Assembly (NCBI GenBank): GCA_014529385.2
Contig: CM043959.1
Span: forward strand, 9,760,809 to 9,824,808
Reading direction: 5' to 3'
Source: Adiantum capillus-veneris
Taxonomy: Eukaryota > Streptophyta > Polypodiopsida > Polypodiales > Pteridaceae
Length of the DNA: 64,000 nucleotides
This document shows, in pieces, positions 44,063-53,540 of the stretch (within the stretch, counting starts at the first letter, position 1; every line of letters begins with the position of its first letter). The translations under genes and the position numbers were made by a program. Under the pieces are notes generated by a model, which worked only from the letters and a program-made list of their open reading frames with translations, did not search any database and was not told the origin of the DNA.

Positions 44063-44788
44063 TTCTTTTGGTGCCTCCACTGAGGATCTTCTTCGAGTAC
44101 CTTCTGCTTCGAGATTCGAGGTTACAGGTTGCAGATTACAGGTTACAGGTTACAGGTTACAGGTACAGGTATAGGTGATTCACACAGGTACAGATAGCTG
44201 GAGTACAGTGATATACTAGCAGTGATGTCACTTGCAGTTGTTGTGGGTATGCATCACTTGGCGCCTATTTGAGCGCATTGTCTGCTGGATTGTACGTTAC
44301 TTGTGGAAACTGCCATTGTACGCATTTGTGGAGCCATACTTGGTTGTATTTGGCAGTCCCAGCCATTTCTTAGACTTGGTCTGGAAGATAGTCATTTCTG
44401 AGACTTGACTATACGCGATTTGCATTAGCCTTCGTGTGAGGGGCGATAGCGTGAGGTTTTTATTGAGCTGGGGGATTCTCAAATGTAGAGATCCTTTCGG
44501 TGATACAGGTAGCTGGAGCACCCTTTTTGTGACATCGCCATAGGCTATGTACTAGTGAGTCCTATTTGATGCTCGGGTTCTATTGTTGGCAGTTTGTGCA
44601 TACAGATACAGTCTATATTTTGGGTTCCTACTGCTCTACTTCTGGGGAAACTCTGTCAAAATTTTCCCAAGTTATGATGGCTGGTTTTTTGGTATTTTGA
44701 GCCATTTATGCTGTTATGCTGCTGAAATTTTGGCAAAATCAGAGGTTGAGTCAGGTGTGTCTTCTTGGGAGCTTCATGGTTGGCTTTA
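44063..44788 (+). other. Ty3-C leader with ACAGGTT minisatellite
   Basis: The primer-site candidate is at about 44068-44087. A 7-base repeat (GGTTACA, about six imperfect copies) lies at 44122-44166. No ORF is evident before the small ORF at 44789. Confidence 0.6.
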
Positions 44789-45007
44789 ATGGATGATCAA
44801 AATGGCCCTCAGTTCACTCCTTTTCATTTAACTCAAAGAATTCAGATTAATGTTCATGTGTCCAGGAAGATCTTTTTCCAGCAGTTCATAGTCTTTATGT
44901 TTGGGCCAAGAAGATTGAGAGAGATCCTGGAATGTCCTTTGCCTGTTGTCATTCCGATGATTAACTATGAAAACTCATTTGATGTGCATGTGTTTGTCCT
45001 TATCTAA
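44789..45007 (+). CDS. Small pre-gag ORF of Ty3-C (72 aa)
   Basis: This ATG ORF of 72 codons lies between leader and gag. It is the same length as, and about 50% identical to, the ORF at 738-956 of Ty3-A; conserved parts include PFH, VSRKI or ISRKI, FQQ or SQQ, VFMFG, EIL and SFDV. The frame is also open upstream to a TTG at 44765, but the conserved length supports the ATG. It ends 102 bases before the gag ATG. There is no known domain, no Cys/His cluster and no membrane segment. Confidence 0.65.
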   Translation: MDDQNGPQFTPFHLTQRIQINVHVSRKIFFQQFIVFMFGPRRLREILECPLPVVIPMINYENSFDVHVFVLI

Positions 45008-45109
45008 AGCTGAGCTCCATTGAAGTTTCTGGGGATTGGGTAGTGAAAAGTTTTGGGTTCTTGCACGTGTGTTCGAAGGGGTTCTCAAAGCATTGTAACT
45101 CGGGTAGCC

Positions 45110-46063
45110 ATGGCTTTCTCTTATCCGGAGTTTCATGGAAGAAGTGATGAAGATGTGGAAGAATTTTTGGAAAAGATGGAGGTTGCCTGCATTAGCAACC
45201 AGATTCATGACCCTGCGCAGATGTTACGCCTTCTCCAAATTTGTTTGAAGAGTGATGCACGAGTTTGGTCTAAAGCGTTTGAAGAGGAGTTGCGTGTGGC
45301 TGATCCACCTGTAAGGTTGAGTTGGGACAATCTATGACATGGGTTGGAAGTGGAGTTTGTGAAGATAGAAGATCCTGACAAAGTGTGGCAAGAAGTACAG
45401 GCTTTGGTGCAAAAGGAAGGTGAGCCAGTAGATGCGTACATACGTAAGTTTTCATTGGCATGGGAGAGAATGTGCAAGGCCTTAGCACCACAGGTACCCC
45501 TGCCTGACATGATGAAGAAGGATAGGTTCTTGGCTGGTCTTTGGGAGAATATACGTTGGAGAGTGGAGCTAAAGAAGCCTAGGACATATGAGGATGCACT
45601 AGAGGTAGCAAGGAACAAAGAGTGGAAGCTGAGGAAAATGAGCCAGTTAGGGGTGGATTCTTTGCCAATGAGGTCTGAATTTCAGCCTATAGAGTCTTTA
45701 CAAGGGCGCATGTCAGGGGTTCATCATGAACCAGTGGTTCCTATTACTACTCAGGTTATGCCAGCAGTGGTCACTACAGCAGTCCAAGATGATGGGCTAA
45801 GGCAAGACATGAAGCAAGTGGTTGATTTGATGAAGAATCTCAGCCTAAACATGCTAGGTCAAGTGGGAAATAATCGAGGTCGAGGGCGGTTTGCAAATCA
45901 GCCAGCAGGTGAAGAAAGACCTAGGAATGGTGTTGGACAAAGTAATAGTAGGTTTTGGAGGCAGACGCCCACATGTTATAATTGCGGAGAGTTGGGCCAC
46001 ATCAGCCCGCAATGTGATAAGCCACCAAGGATGGGGGGAGACATGTATCCATTGCCAAAATAG
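45110..46063 (+). pseudogene. gag: Ty3-C gag
   Basis: The first ATG is at 45110 (MAFSYPEFHG). The capsid core resembles that of Ty3-A. An in-frame TGA at 45335-45337 interrupts it after about 75 codons; the frame then runs on to the zinc knuckle CYNC-GELG-H-ISPQ-C near 45975-46016. Gag ends at TAG (46061-46063). Pol follows in the same frame with no gap, so gag and pol are separated by this one TAG. Confidence 0.85.
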
Positions 46064-49000
46064 GTGCTAACTAGGTCTCATGATTATGGCATCGAAATTA
46101 AGGGAGATGAAGGAACCAACGGATTAACCCAGGAGGAAAAGGGAAAGACAAAAGTGCTAAGTGTAGTCACTTTGGAGAAGGCATCAAAGCTAGAGGATAC
46201 ATTAGTGATGCCTATTGGGAAGAGGACCACAGAGGATAAGGAAGGAAGAAGTGCCCCAGGTCCTAGTAAGAAGAAAGGAAAGCGCCATGAAGGCGAGGAT
46301 GTCAAGGCCAAGAGGAAAAGGAGAGCTCGTCGAAAGTTTCATGTTTCAGATTTTCCACTAGGGGATGGGCAATTAAGCTATGACTTGAAGGAGGATCTGA
46401 CGAGCAGGAAGGCAAATGTTAGTTTTGGGCAGCTTATAGAGATGGTGCCTAAGCTAAAGCGACAGTGGAAGAGGATGGTTAACCCAATGGAGAAAGAGCC
46501 AGAGAGAGGTTCAGTAAAGGTGTTGGCAATGGATGAGCTACCAGACATTTGTCCAATTGTAGATGTGTGGCATAAAAGGAAAAATTTGGGACAAGGTTAT
46601 GTGGATGGCGGAGCCCAAATATGCGTCATAACACACTCATGCGTTGAGAAGATGGGTCTCACAATGGCTGGGGTGTCAGGTTTTCGGATCAGATTGGCAA
46701 ACCATCAAAAAGTAAAATGCTTGGGTGTTGTAAAGAGCTTAGAAGTGGAGGCATATGATACAAAGGCAGTGGTTGATTTTCATGTGATGCCAGCATGGTT
46801 GGGAGCATATCCTATTATACTGGGCAGACCATGGTTACGTGCAGTGGGAGCTGTTCAAGATTGGCGACATGGTACGATTAGCCTCTATGGAAAGACAGGT
46901 ACCAAGAAGCTTTATAATATGGACACAAGGAAACGATTAGAGGAGCTTTATGAAGATGAGGATGAGTCTAGTGATGAAGACTCTTCCACGGTGACAGATG
47001 AGGACAGTGATAGCACTACCAACAGTGATGAGGATGCTGATGTTGCATTTCTTTTGATGGATAAAGAAATCCAGGAGATTGGTTTAGTTGCATTTGCAAA
47101 TGAGGTTGAAGATGAAAGTGAAGGGCCTTATGAAGTGATTGAAGGGCTGATGCAAACCAAGGTTGAGTTGTCAAAGGAGCAGGAATTAATGACACAAATG
47201 ATTAGTGGAGACCTCTCAGCTATGGAGAAGGATATATATTTGCACATGCTGGCTAGTTTTCCTGATTTGTTCATTACTTCATATGAAGAGATCAGAGGGT
47301 TCAAGGGCGAAGAGATGCATATAGAGCTGAAAGAAGGTGCTAAGCCAGTGCGGCAAAGGCTAAGAAGGATGGGTCAAGAGCAAATGGAAGCCTTGCGGGT
47401 AGAGGTGGACAAGTTATTGAAGGCAGGGTTCATAGTTCCAGTGGAGACCACAGAATGGGTGAGTCCAGTTGTAGTCAGTCCAAAGAAGGATGGGAAGTGG
47501 AGAATTTGTGTGGATTTTAAACCCTTAAACGCAGCCACTAAGAAGAACCCATATCCTCTTCCATTCATCGATCAGATCTTGGATTCAGTGGCAGGTTATG
47601 AGAGGTACAGTGTGTGTGATGGTTTTTCAGGCTATTTTCAATTGAAGATTGCTCTTAAAGACCGCACAAAGACAACTTTTATTACGCCATGGGGCTGCTA
47701 TTGCTACGCAGTGTTGCCGTTTGGGTTGTCAAATGGACCATCTTTCTATCAAGAAAGAGCAAATTGGGTGCTGGAACCATTCATTGGTAGTTGTGTTAAG
47801 GCTTTTATGGACGACTTCTGTGTCTATAGCAGTAGGGTTGATCACCATGAGAAGCTGCAGATGGTATTGGCTCGATATGATGAATGTGGAGGACAACTAA
47901 ATCCAAAGAAATGTCATCTAGCACAGCCAAGGGTGAATTTATTGGGCCATATGGTGTCAGAAAATGGCATTGAGGCTGATCCAGATAAGGTGAAGTCTAT
48001 TATTCTTCTTCCATCACCTATGAGTACGAAGAAATTGGCAACCTTTATACACAAAGTGAAGTACATGGCACGGTTTATTCCATTGTCTTTGCAGCTTCTT
48101 TATCCATTACAGCAAGTGGCAAAGCATGATCCATTGCAATGGGATGACAAGTGTGAAGAAGTGTTTCAAGAGGTGAAAGAGGTGTTAGGGGGGTTGTCAG
48201 CCATGCAGGCTCATGATTGGGAGAAAGTTTTTTATGTAAATCCATCAGTAGGGGATGATGCCATTGGAGCCATGCTATTGCAAAAGGGGAAGGGCAGCCA
48301 TTATATGAGGCCAGTGTATTGTGCAAGCCGAGTGAAGTTGGTAGCGGAGAGAAAGTTATCGGAAGTAGAGCTAGTGATGGCCAGTGTAATATTTGCTTGT
48401 CGACGATTTCGTCATTACTTGCTACCACGGCCTTTTGTTTTCTTGACGAGTTATGCCTTTTTGCCACAGTTAATTAATGGTATTAACATGTCAAATGTGG
48501 TGAAGAAATGGGTAATTGACCTGCAAGAGTTTGAGTTCTCTTTTCTAGTGGAAGATAGTACAAGGGCTACCCTAGCTGATTTGTTGACCTACAAGGAGAA
48601 TCCCCTTATTGTTAAGGAAGATGTGTTGAGAAAGGTAGTTGAAGAAGTTCCACAGATCAGCAATGCACATGTGTTGTTCTTTGATGGTTCATACAGAAAG
48701 AGCCACGATGCAGCTTCAGGGGGTATAGCACTTTATGATCCAGAGGGGAAGCTAGTATGCAAGAGAGGGTTCAAATTGGATGCGCATAGTAACAATGAGG
48801 CTGAATATGCTACATTGGAAGCCGGATTACACATTTGTTTGAAGCATGGGGTCCGAAGGTTGAGCATAAAAGGTGATGCCTTGTTAGTGGTGAAGCAAGT
48901 GCTGGGTGTGTGGAAGAGCAAGAACACCTCATTGAAGGAAATGTGCTTCAGAATTAAAGGCCTGTTAAAAAAGTTCGAAGCATGGAGCATCAGACACATT

Positions 49001-50461
49001 GAACGTGCTCTAAATGGAGAGGCACATGAAGCAGCTCAAGGCATGATTGGGGAGCTATTTGTGTTGAGGACCACTTTACCTCTTTATCATGGCCGGGAAA
49101 GTTTGGCTCAAGAAGAGGAGTTTTTGCTAACAGGAATCATTCCAAAGGAGATTCAGAAGTCTAAGAAGTATGGCTTTGTGCGTAGAGCATACAGGTACAA
49201 ATTGATTGGTGATGTCTTATACATGAAAGTGGCTGATCTCGTGTTGAGACGTGTACCTTGGCGGGAGGAGCTTTACAGAGTGTTGGAAGAGAATCATGAA
49301 GGCGCATGTGGTGGCCATTTTGCTCTAAAGATCACCTTGCATAAGATTTTGCAAGAGGGGTATGTATGGCCTAGTTTGCACAAGGATGTTCACCATTGGT
49401 GTAGGTCTTGCAATAGGTGTCAAGCATTTGGGAAGAGAGTGTTGAAGCCAGAGCTACGAAAAACCATTATGGCGTTTGATGTGTTTGAAAAGTGGGGAAT
49501 TGATGCAATAGGCCCGTTGCCTATCACAAGCAGGGGCAAAAGCTATATTTTGACGACAGTGGACTATCTTTCTAGATGGGCAGAGGCTATAGCAGTAAAA
49601 CAGATCACTGCAAAGGATGTGGCAAAATTTGTGTATGATGAAATATGTTGCAAGTTTGGGGTGCCATTAGAGCTACTTTCAGATAAGGGGCCAGGATTTA
49701 GAGCTAAACTGCTAGACTTCTTATGCACAAAGATGAAGATTAAGCACCAGCATACCACTCCTTATTACCCACAGTGTAATGGCTTGAATGAAAGATTCAA
49801 TGGTGAGTTGGTACAAATTCTTTCTAAAGTGAGAGAGCACCAAGGAAAGAATTGGGATTTGGAATTGCCTAGTGCATTATGGGCTTACCGTACTTCGGTG
49901 AAGACAGGTACAGGGTTTACTCCATTTCATTTGGTGTATGGAAAGGAAGCACTATTGCCTTTGGAAGTAGAGTTGCCTGCGGTCAAGATGTTAGAGAAGT
50001 TGCTTGGGCCGCGTAGTGATGCATTCAAAGAGAGGCTCTTGCAGTTACAAGAGGTCCAGTTGGATAGGATGAGCGCATTGGAGCATTATGGGCAGATGCA
50101 GGATAAGGCTTTGACAAAGATAAATGAAAAGGTCAAAAGTAAGGGTATCAAGAAACATGACTTGGTTTTGCGCTACAACAGTAAGCTCGACAACACCTTC
50201 CAAAAGAAGTTTCAAATTAAGTGGGAAGGCCCTTTCAAGGTAGTAGAGTGTTTTCCAAATGGCACATATCAGCTGGCTAACCTGGATGGTGTTCTACATA
50301 AGTCAAGGGTAAATGGATTGCGTCTTAAATTGTATCATGCTAGATTGATGATGGTGGAGTTAGATGAGTTGTCGGTGGAGCAAGAAATGTTGGTGAAGGA
50401 TGAGGAGACTTGTGATGCGGCGAGTCTCATATCTCTCTTTGTTGCTGCTGATCATGAATGA
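46064..50461 (+). CDS. pol: Ty3-C pol polyprotein (1465 codons)
   Basis: This is an open polyprotein in frame with gag after a single TAG. Domains by approximate residue: Lys/Arg-rich start; protease with DGGAQIC near 180 and IILGRPWL near 260; acidic linker 300-340; RT 430-650 with VCVDFKPL, VCDGFSGYFQ and the catalytic FMDDF near 583; a first RNase H region (715-840) whose catalytic Asp residues are lost (YVNPS, TSYAF); a second RNase H (870-995) of plant archaeal-like type with FFDGSYRK, NNEAEY and KGDALLVV; integrase with HHCC zinc region near 1080, WGIDAIGP, LSDKGPGF and NERFN (spacing D-35-E); and a GPF/Y-type WEGPFKVVE near 1390. No chromodomain follows. The double RNase H places it near the Tat clade. 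Confidence 0.93.
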   Translation: MLTRSHDYGIEIKGDEGTNGLTQEEKGKTKVLSVVTLEKASKLEDTLVMPIGKRTTEDKEGRSAPGPSKKKGKRHEGEDVKAKRKRRARRKFHVSDFPLGDGQLSYDLKEDLTSRKANVSFGQLIEMVPKLKRQWKRMVNPMEKEPERGSVKVLAMDELPDICPIVDVWHKRKNLGQGYVDGGAQICVITHSCVEKMGLTMAGVSGFRIRLANHQKVKCLGVVKSLEVEAYDTKAVVDFHVMPAWLGAYPIILGRPWLRAVGAVQDWRHGTISLYGKTGTKKLYNMDTRKRLEELYEDEDESSDEDSSTVTDEDSDSTTNSDEDADVAFLLMDKEIQEIGLVAFANEVEDESEGPYEVIEGLMQTKVELSKEQELMTQMISGDLSAMEKDIYLHMLASFPDLFITSYEEIRGFKGEEMHIELKEGAKPVRQRLRRMGQEQMEALRVEVDKLLKAGFIVPVETTEWVSPVVVSPKKDGKWRICVDFKPLNAATKKNPYPLPFIDQILDSVAGYERYSVCDGFSGYFQLKIALKDRTKTTFITPWGCYCYAVLPFGLSNGPSFYQERANWVLEPFIGSCVKAFMDDFCVYSSRVDHHEKLQMVLARYDECGGQLNPKKCHLAQPRVNLLGHMVSENGIEADPDKVKSIILLPSPMSTKKLATFIHKVKYMARFIPLSLQLLYPLQQVAKHDPLQWDDKCEEVFQEVKEVLGGLSAMQAHDWEKVFYVNPSVGDDAIGAMLLQKGKGSHYMRPVYCASRVKLVAERKLSEVELVMASVIFACRRFRHYLLPRPFVFLTSYAFLPQLINGINMSNVVKKWVIDLQEFEFSFLVEDSTRATLADLLTYKENPLIVKEDVLRKVVEEVPQISNAHVLFFDGSYRKSHDAASGGIALYDPEGKLVCKRGFKLDAHSNNEAEYATLEAGLHICLKHGVRRLSIKGDALLVVKQVLGVWKSKNTSLKEMCFRIKGLLKKFEAWSIRHIERALNGEAHEAAQGMIGELFVLRTTLPLYHGRESLAQEEEFLLTGIIPKEIQKSKKYGFVRRAYRYKLIGDVLYMKVADLVLRRVPWREELYRVLEENHEGACGGHFALKITLHKILQEGYVWPSLHKDVHHWCRSCNRCQAFGKRVLKPELRKTIMAFDVFEKWGIDAIGPLPITSRGKSYILTTVDYLSRWAEAIAVKQITAKDVAKFVYDEICCKFGVPLELLSDKGPGFRAKLLDFLCTKMKIKHQHTTPYYPQCNGLNERFNGELVQILSKVREHQGKNWDLELPSALWAYRTSVKTGTGFTPFHLVYGKEALLPLEVELPAVKMLEKLLGPRSDAFKERLLQLQEVQLDRMSALEHYGQMQDKALTKINEKVKSKGIKKHDLVLRYNSKLDNTFQKKFQIKWEGPFKVVECFPNGTYQLANLDGVLHKSRVNGLRLKLYHARLMMVELDELSVEQEMLVKDEETCDAASLISLFVAADHE

Positions 50462-50465
50462 TCTA

Positions 50466-50489
50466 GCAGGCTAGGGGATGGGCAAATTA
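50466..50489 (+). promoter_or_regulatory. Ty3-C polypurine tract region
   Basis: 'aggggatgggcaaatta' directly precedes the 3' LTR and includes the purine-rich run expected for plus-strand priming. Confidence 0.65.
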
Positions 50490-51611
50490 TGTCAGGAGTT
50501 TTTTGGAGCAAGGGATTGCGCATATGTACATACCCATGCATGGTGCATCAAATAAAGTATTGCCCATTTTCCATAGCCAGGTGGTTACGTGGGGCCCACA
50601 TGTGTACAGGTAGGACACCATGTACATAGTGCATCGATTTTCATCGTTACTAGTACCATTGTGTTTTTCTACAATAAGGAGGAGTTGGTAGCGCGTAAAA
50701 CTTCTCGAGGAAGCTATCTGCGGGCCGACGACAGGAGGTCAGCAGGTGCGTCAGATGGCATCTAGTGGCGTCAGGAGGGCAAACGAGGTCAATATTTGCA
50801 CGCGGATGAGGACGGACACAACGTGGGTGTTTGCTTGTGAGAATTATGCAGAAAGGTCACCATGAGGACCTTTTTTTGGGGCCACTTCACGTGGTGGCGA
50901 GGTGCATTATTGGAAAAAAGCTGAGTGCCAGGTGTGCGAATGATCCAAAAAGGTGACAACTATGCACTGCGAGGTCAATTTTTGGCCTGTTCGGGGTCGT
51001 TTGAGGTCATCTAAAAGGCCAAGGGTGCCCAACTAAAAAATCTAAGTGTGGGAACTGAAAAAACGTGGAGAAGAGAGGAGGAACAGCCGCAGGTGTGTTT
51101 TTGCTCATTTTGGAGCCTGTTTTGGCCGTAAACTGCTCATCCGAGGTCGGATTTGAGCACTTTGACATTGTAGACTGGGGTTTTGGGCCGTTCCGGACGC
51201 GATGGCACTGTCCATTTTGCCAAATTCCTCACTCTTTTCCTGATGTTTTTCTGTGTAAGTTTCTCCTATGAGCGAAGTTTCTGCTCTAGTTTGTGATTGT
51301 ATCTGGCTTATTTTACCCATATTGTGTGAGCTATTTGCCCCATTGGTGTTGGCCCAAGCTCAATTGTATCTAAACATCAGAAATTCTCCTCTTTTGAGCT
51401 GAGTTTTTTGGGTGTGTGTGTGTGTGTGTGTCTGTGTGGAGTGGGCAAGTGGATAGTCTCTCTCCTCTCACTCCAGAGGTGTGTTCCCCGTCTCGGCCAG
51501 GTGTGTTGTATAAGCCGAGTGGTGCCCCATAGTGTGTGTGTGTGTGTATCTTCCCAAGAGTGTGTGTCGGGTCGTTATAGAGGCGCTGTGTGTGTTTTCA
51601 TCCCGCTCACA
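50490..51611 (+). repeat. Ty3-C 3' LTR
   Basis: This 1122-bp copy is about 2% different from the 5' LTR apart from the 18-base indel, so the insertion is fairly recent. Confidence 0.92.
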
Positions 51612-52977
51612 ACGGGTCGAGAGAAATGACACAAATGGGCAGGCTGAGATAGCCGCAGAGGGGCATGAGCAAGCCAGAGTGAACCTCGAGGCAATCATGG
51701 AATAAACAGAGACAGTTATCGAGGATTCAACTAGACACCAAAATGAGAAAGTCATGGAGGATCCGTAGCGAGTAAGGATGATGAGGGGCAAGAGTAGGCC
51801 AGGGTGGACCCTGAGGCATCTATGGAGGAACCAATATTGAAGGAAAATGATCCCGAGCGTGTGCTTGTTAGGGAGGAACCTACGGCTATTAGGGAGGAGC
51901 CTGAGGCAGCGAGGGAGCCAGCTCAAGAAAGGAAAGGGCAAGGCTCTGCATCACAAGGGCCATCCAACGTATCAGATGAGTCAACTATTTTAGAGCAAAT
52001 CAACGAAGAGAATGAAGAGGATTTGATAGTTATGTTCAGCTCAGCGCCTCTGCATGCACAGATACTGCTACCCGAAAGGTCAAAGGAGGCATGCATTTTC
52101 AACTACGATCATCAAGACTTCCTCTGCATGCGTAGTTTCACCAAATCCAACGCAACAAATGAGGTCGTCAACGTCACTTTGTGGTAATTCTCATGCTCTT
52201 TAAAAGTCACGTTTGGTTCATTAAACGGGTCTCTATCGAGACATGGATCAATAGCAAGCGAAACAGTGGCTTATGGAATTGGATAGTGGTACTACTCGCT
52301 CGGTATTGACCCATGGGTTTGTGGCAGTGACAGCCCGCTAAAATACCTCAAGTCTAACCTCTGCCATTTATTCATGTTAGCCACGCTGTCTCGCTTTTGT
52401 CCCCTGAGGTTCAAGACAAAGTATACGTAATAGATCCGCTGATATCGCCTTATCTGCAGAACAACTCAGTTTCCTTTTTGAGTCTGATAAACTGGTTTAG
52501 CAAAGTCAACTTTGATCTAGCGTGCTTTCTGGTCACTGCATACAATCAATCGTGAGTTTTTTCTTGCCTTGTAAAAACCATGTTGCATTTAGAATATTTC
52601 TCCTCATCTTTGATGGTGTCTTTGTAGTGATAATTGGAGTCTGATGTTATTTGACATGGAAGCAAAGATTGTTTACTACGCAAACTTCGGGCAAAGTAGA
52701 GCGTTTCATCGTCGTGTAAAAACGTAAGGCCCATTTGGCTACATTTGGAAAGCACTGTCTCTTTGTAATGTGTTGCTGACTCAAGTGGTTATGTATGTAG
52801 TGCCGTGAAAAAACTTGTATGTTGTGTAGAGCATGTTTTGTTAGAACGTGATATAGGAAATACCGTCCGGCACGAACGGGTAACCGTGCCCACGCAGATT
52901 GATGACTATAGATATGGATGGCGAACCTGTTTGAATGCCCTGTTGCTCTTCAGTCAAATTATGGATGTACCGAACGT
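51612..52977 (+). pseudogene. ULP1-like (C48 peptidase-fold) gene remnant
   Basis: An acidic, Glu/Pro-rich linker with a repeated motif (EGHEQARV and EGQEQARV) leads to a frame (51804-52187) ending 'FLCMRSFTKSNATNE'. Exon pieces follow: about 52375-52551 ('VQDKVYVIDPLISPYLQN', then a Trp-Phe region), an intron at 52552-52627, 'NWSLMLFDMEAKIVYYANF' (52629-52690), and about 52796-52976 ('VTVPTQIDDYRYGW') before a GTAAGT donor. This order matches the ULP1 fold (HW-, D- and Q-...-DCG segments). The catalytic His is Asn and the Cys position reads Tyr, so proteolysis is unlikely. A diverged hairpin unit lies in the presumed intron at 52232-52300. Identification is by motif order only. Confidence 0.5.
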
Positions 52978-53102
52978 AAGTAATCGTGTTGTTGCATTGT
53001 TTGCTGCAGCGTTTGTATGAAGCAACAAATGTCTGTATGACGCTTCTACAAGAACTTCAATTACATAACTACACCCCCAACGATGTGTGACATTTTTCAG
53101 TA

Positions 53103-53540
53103 ATGGCCATGAAACATATTATAATCTCGGTAAACAGATGCACAAGAGAGGAAGCGGCGAGAGCTGAGGAGTTCGAAGAGGCTCGCATTAACGAAATGAT
53201 GCAACGCCACAATCAGACTCAAGAAGAAGTTCAAAATATGCAAGAAGCAATAAATCAATATTATGCGGATGCCGCAGAAGTAGAGGAATGGGCTACACGT
53301 CAACGGTAAGAGCAAGAACAGAGGGAAGCTTCACAGGTGCAAGAAGCATGGGAAGCCATGGAAGAGGCCCATGATTTCGACCGACACGAAAGGATGCCCG
53401 AGACCAGCATCCCCAGAGGTAGAAGTAGCAGTAACCGAAGCAGAGGGCAGGGGAGCAACCAGAGCAGAGAGCAAGGGACGAGTGGCACAAACCGCGGGAG
53501 AGGACAGGGGACGAGTGGCACAAACCAGGGGAGAGGATAG
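53103..53540 (+). pseudogene. Coiled-coil and RG-rich ORF
   Basis: From an ATG at 53103 there is a Glu/Gln-rich coiled coil (about 65 codons), an in-frame TAA at 53307-53309, then the same frame continues with a Glu-rich helix and a C-terminal Arg/Gly/Ser/Thr tail of repeated GRGQGTSGTN-like units, resembling RNA-binding RG-rich tails. It may be the last exon of the ULP1-like gene or a separate gene; a CAG acceptor lies just upstream at about 53099. Function unknown. Confidence 0.4.

Larger units (their letters stand above)
42923..51611 (+). mobile_element. Ty3-C, nearly complete Tat-like Ty3 retrotransposon
   Basis: LTRs of 1140 and 1122 bp (42923-44062, 50490-51611) start 'tgtcaggagttttttgg' and end 'cccgctcaca'. 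They differ by an 18-base indel and roughly 20 substitutions. The flanks share ACGG (42919-42922 and 51612-51615), a 4-base duplication rather than the usual 5. Internal order: candidate primer site, pre-gag ORF, gag, protease, RT, degenerate RNase H, plant-type RNase H, integrase, polypurine tract. It is the most intact element in the window. Confidence 0.93.
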
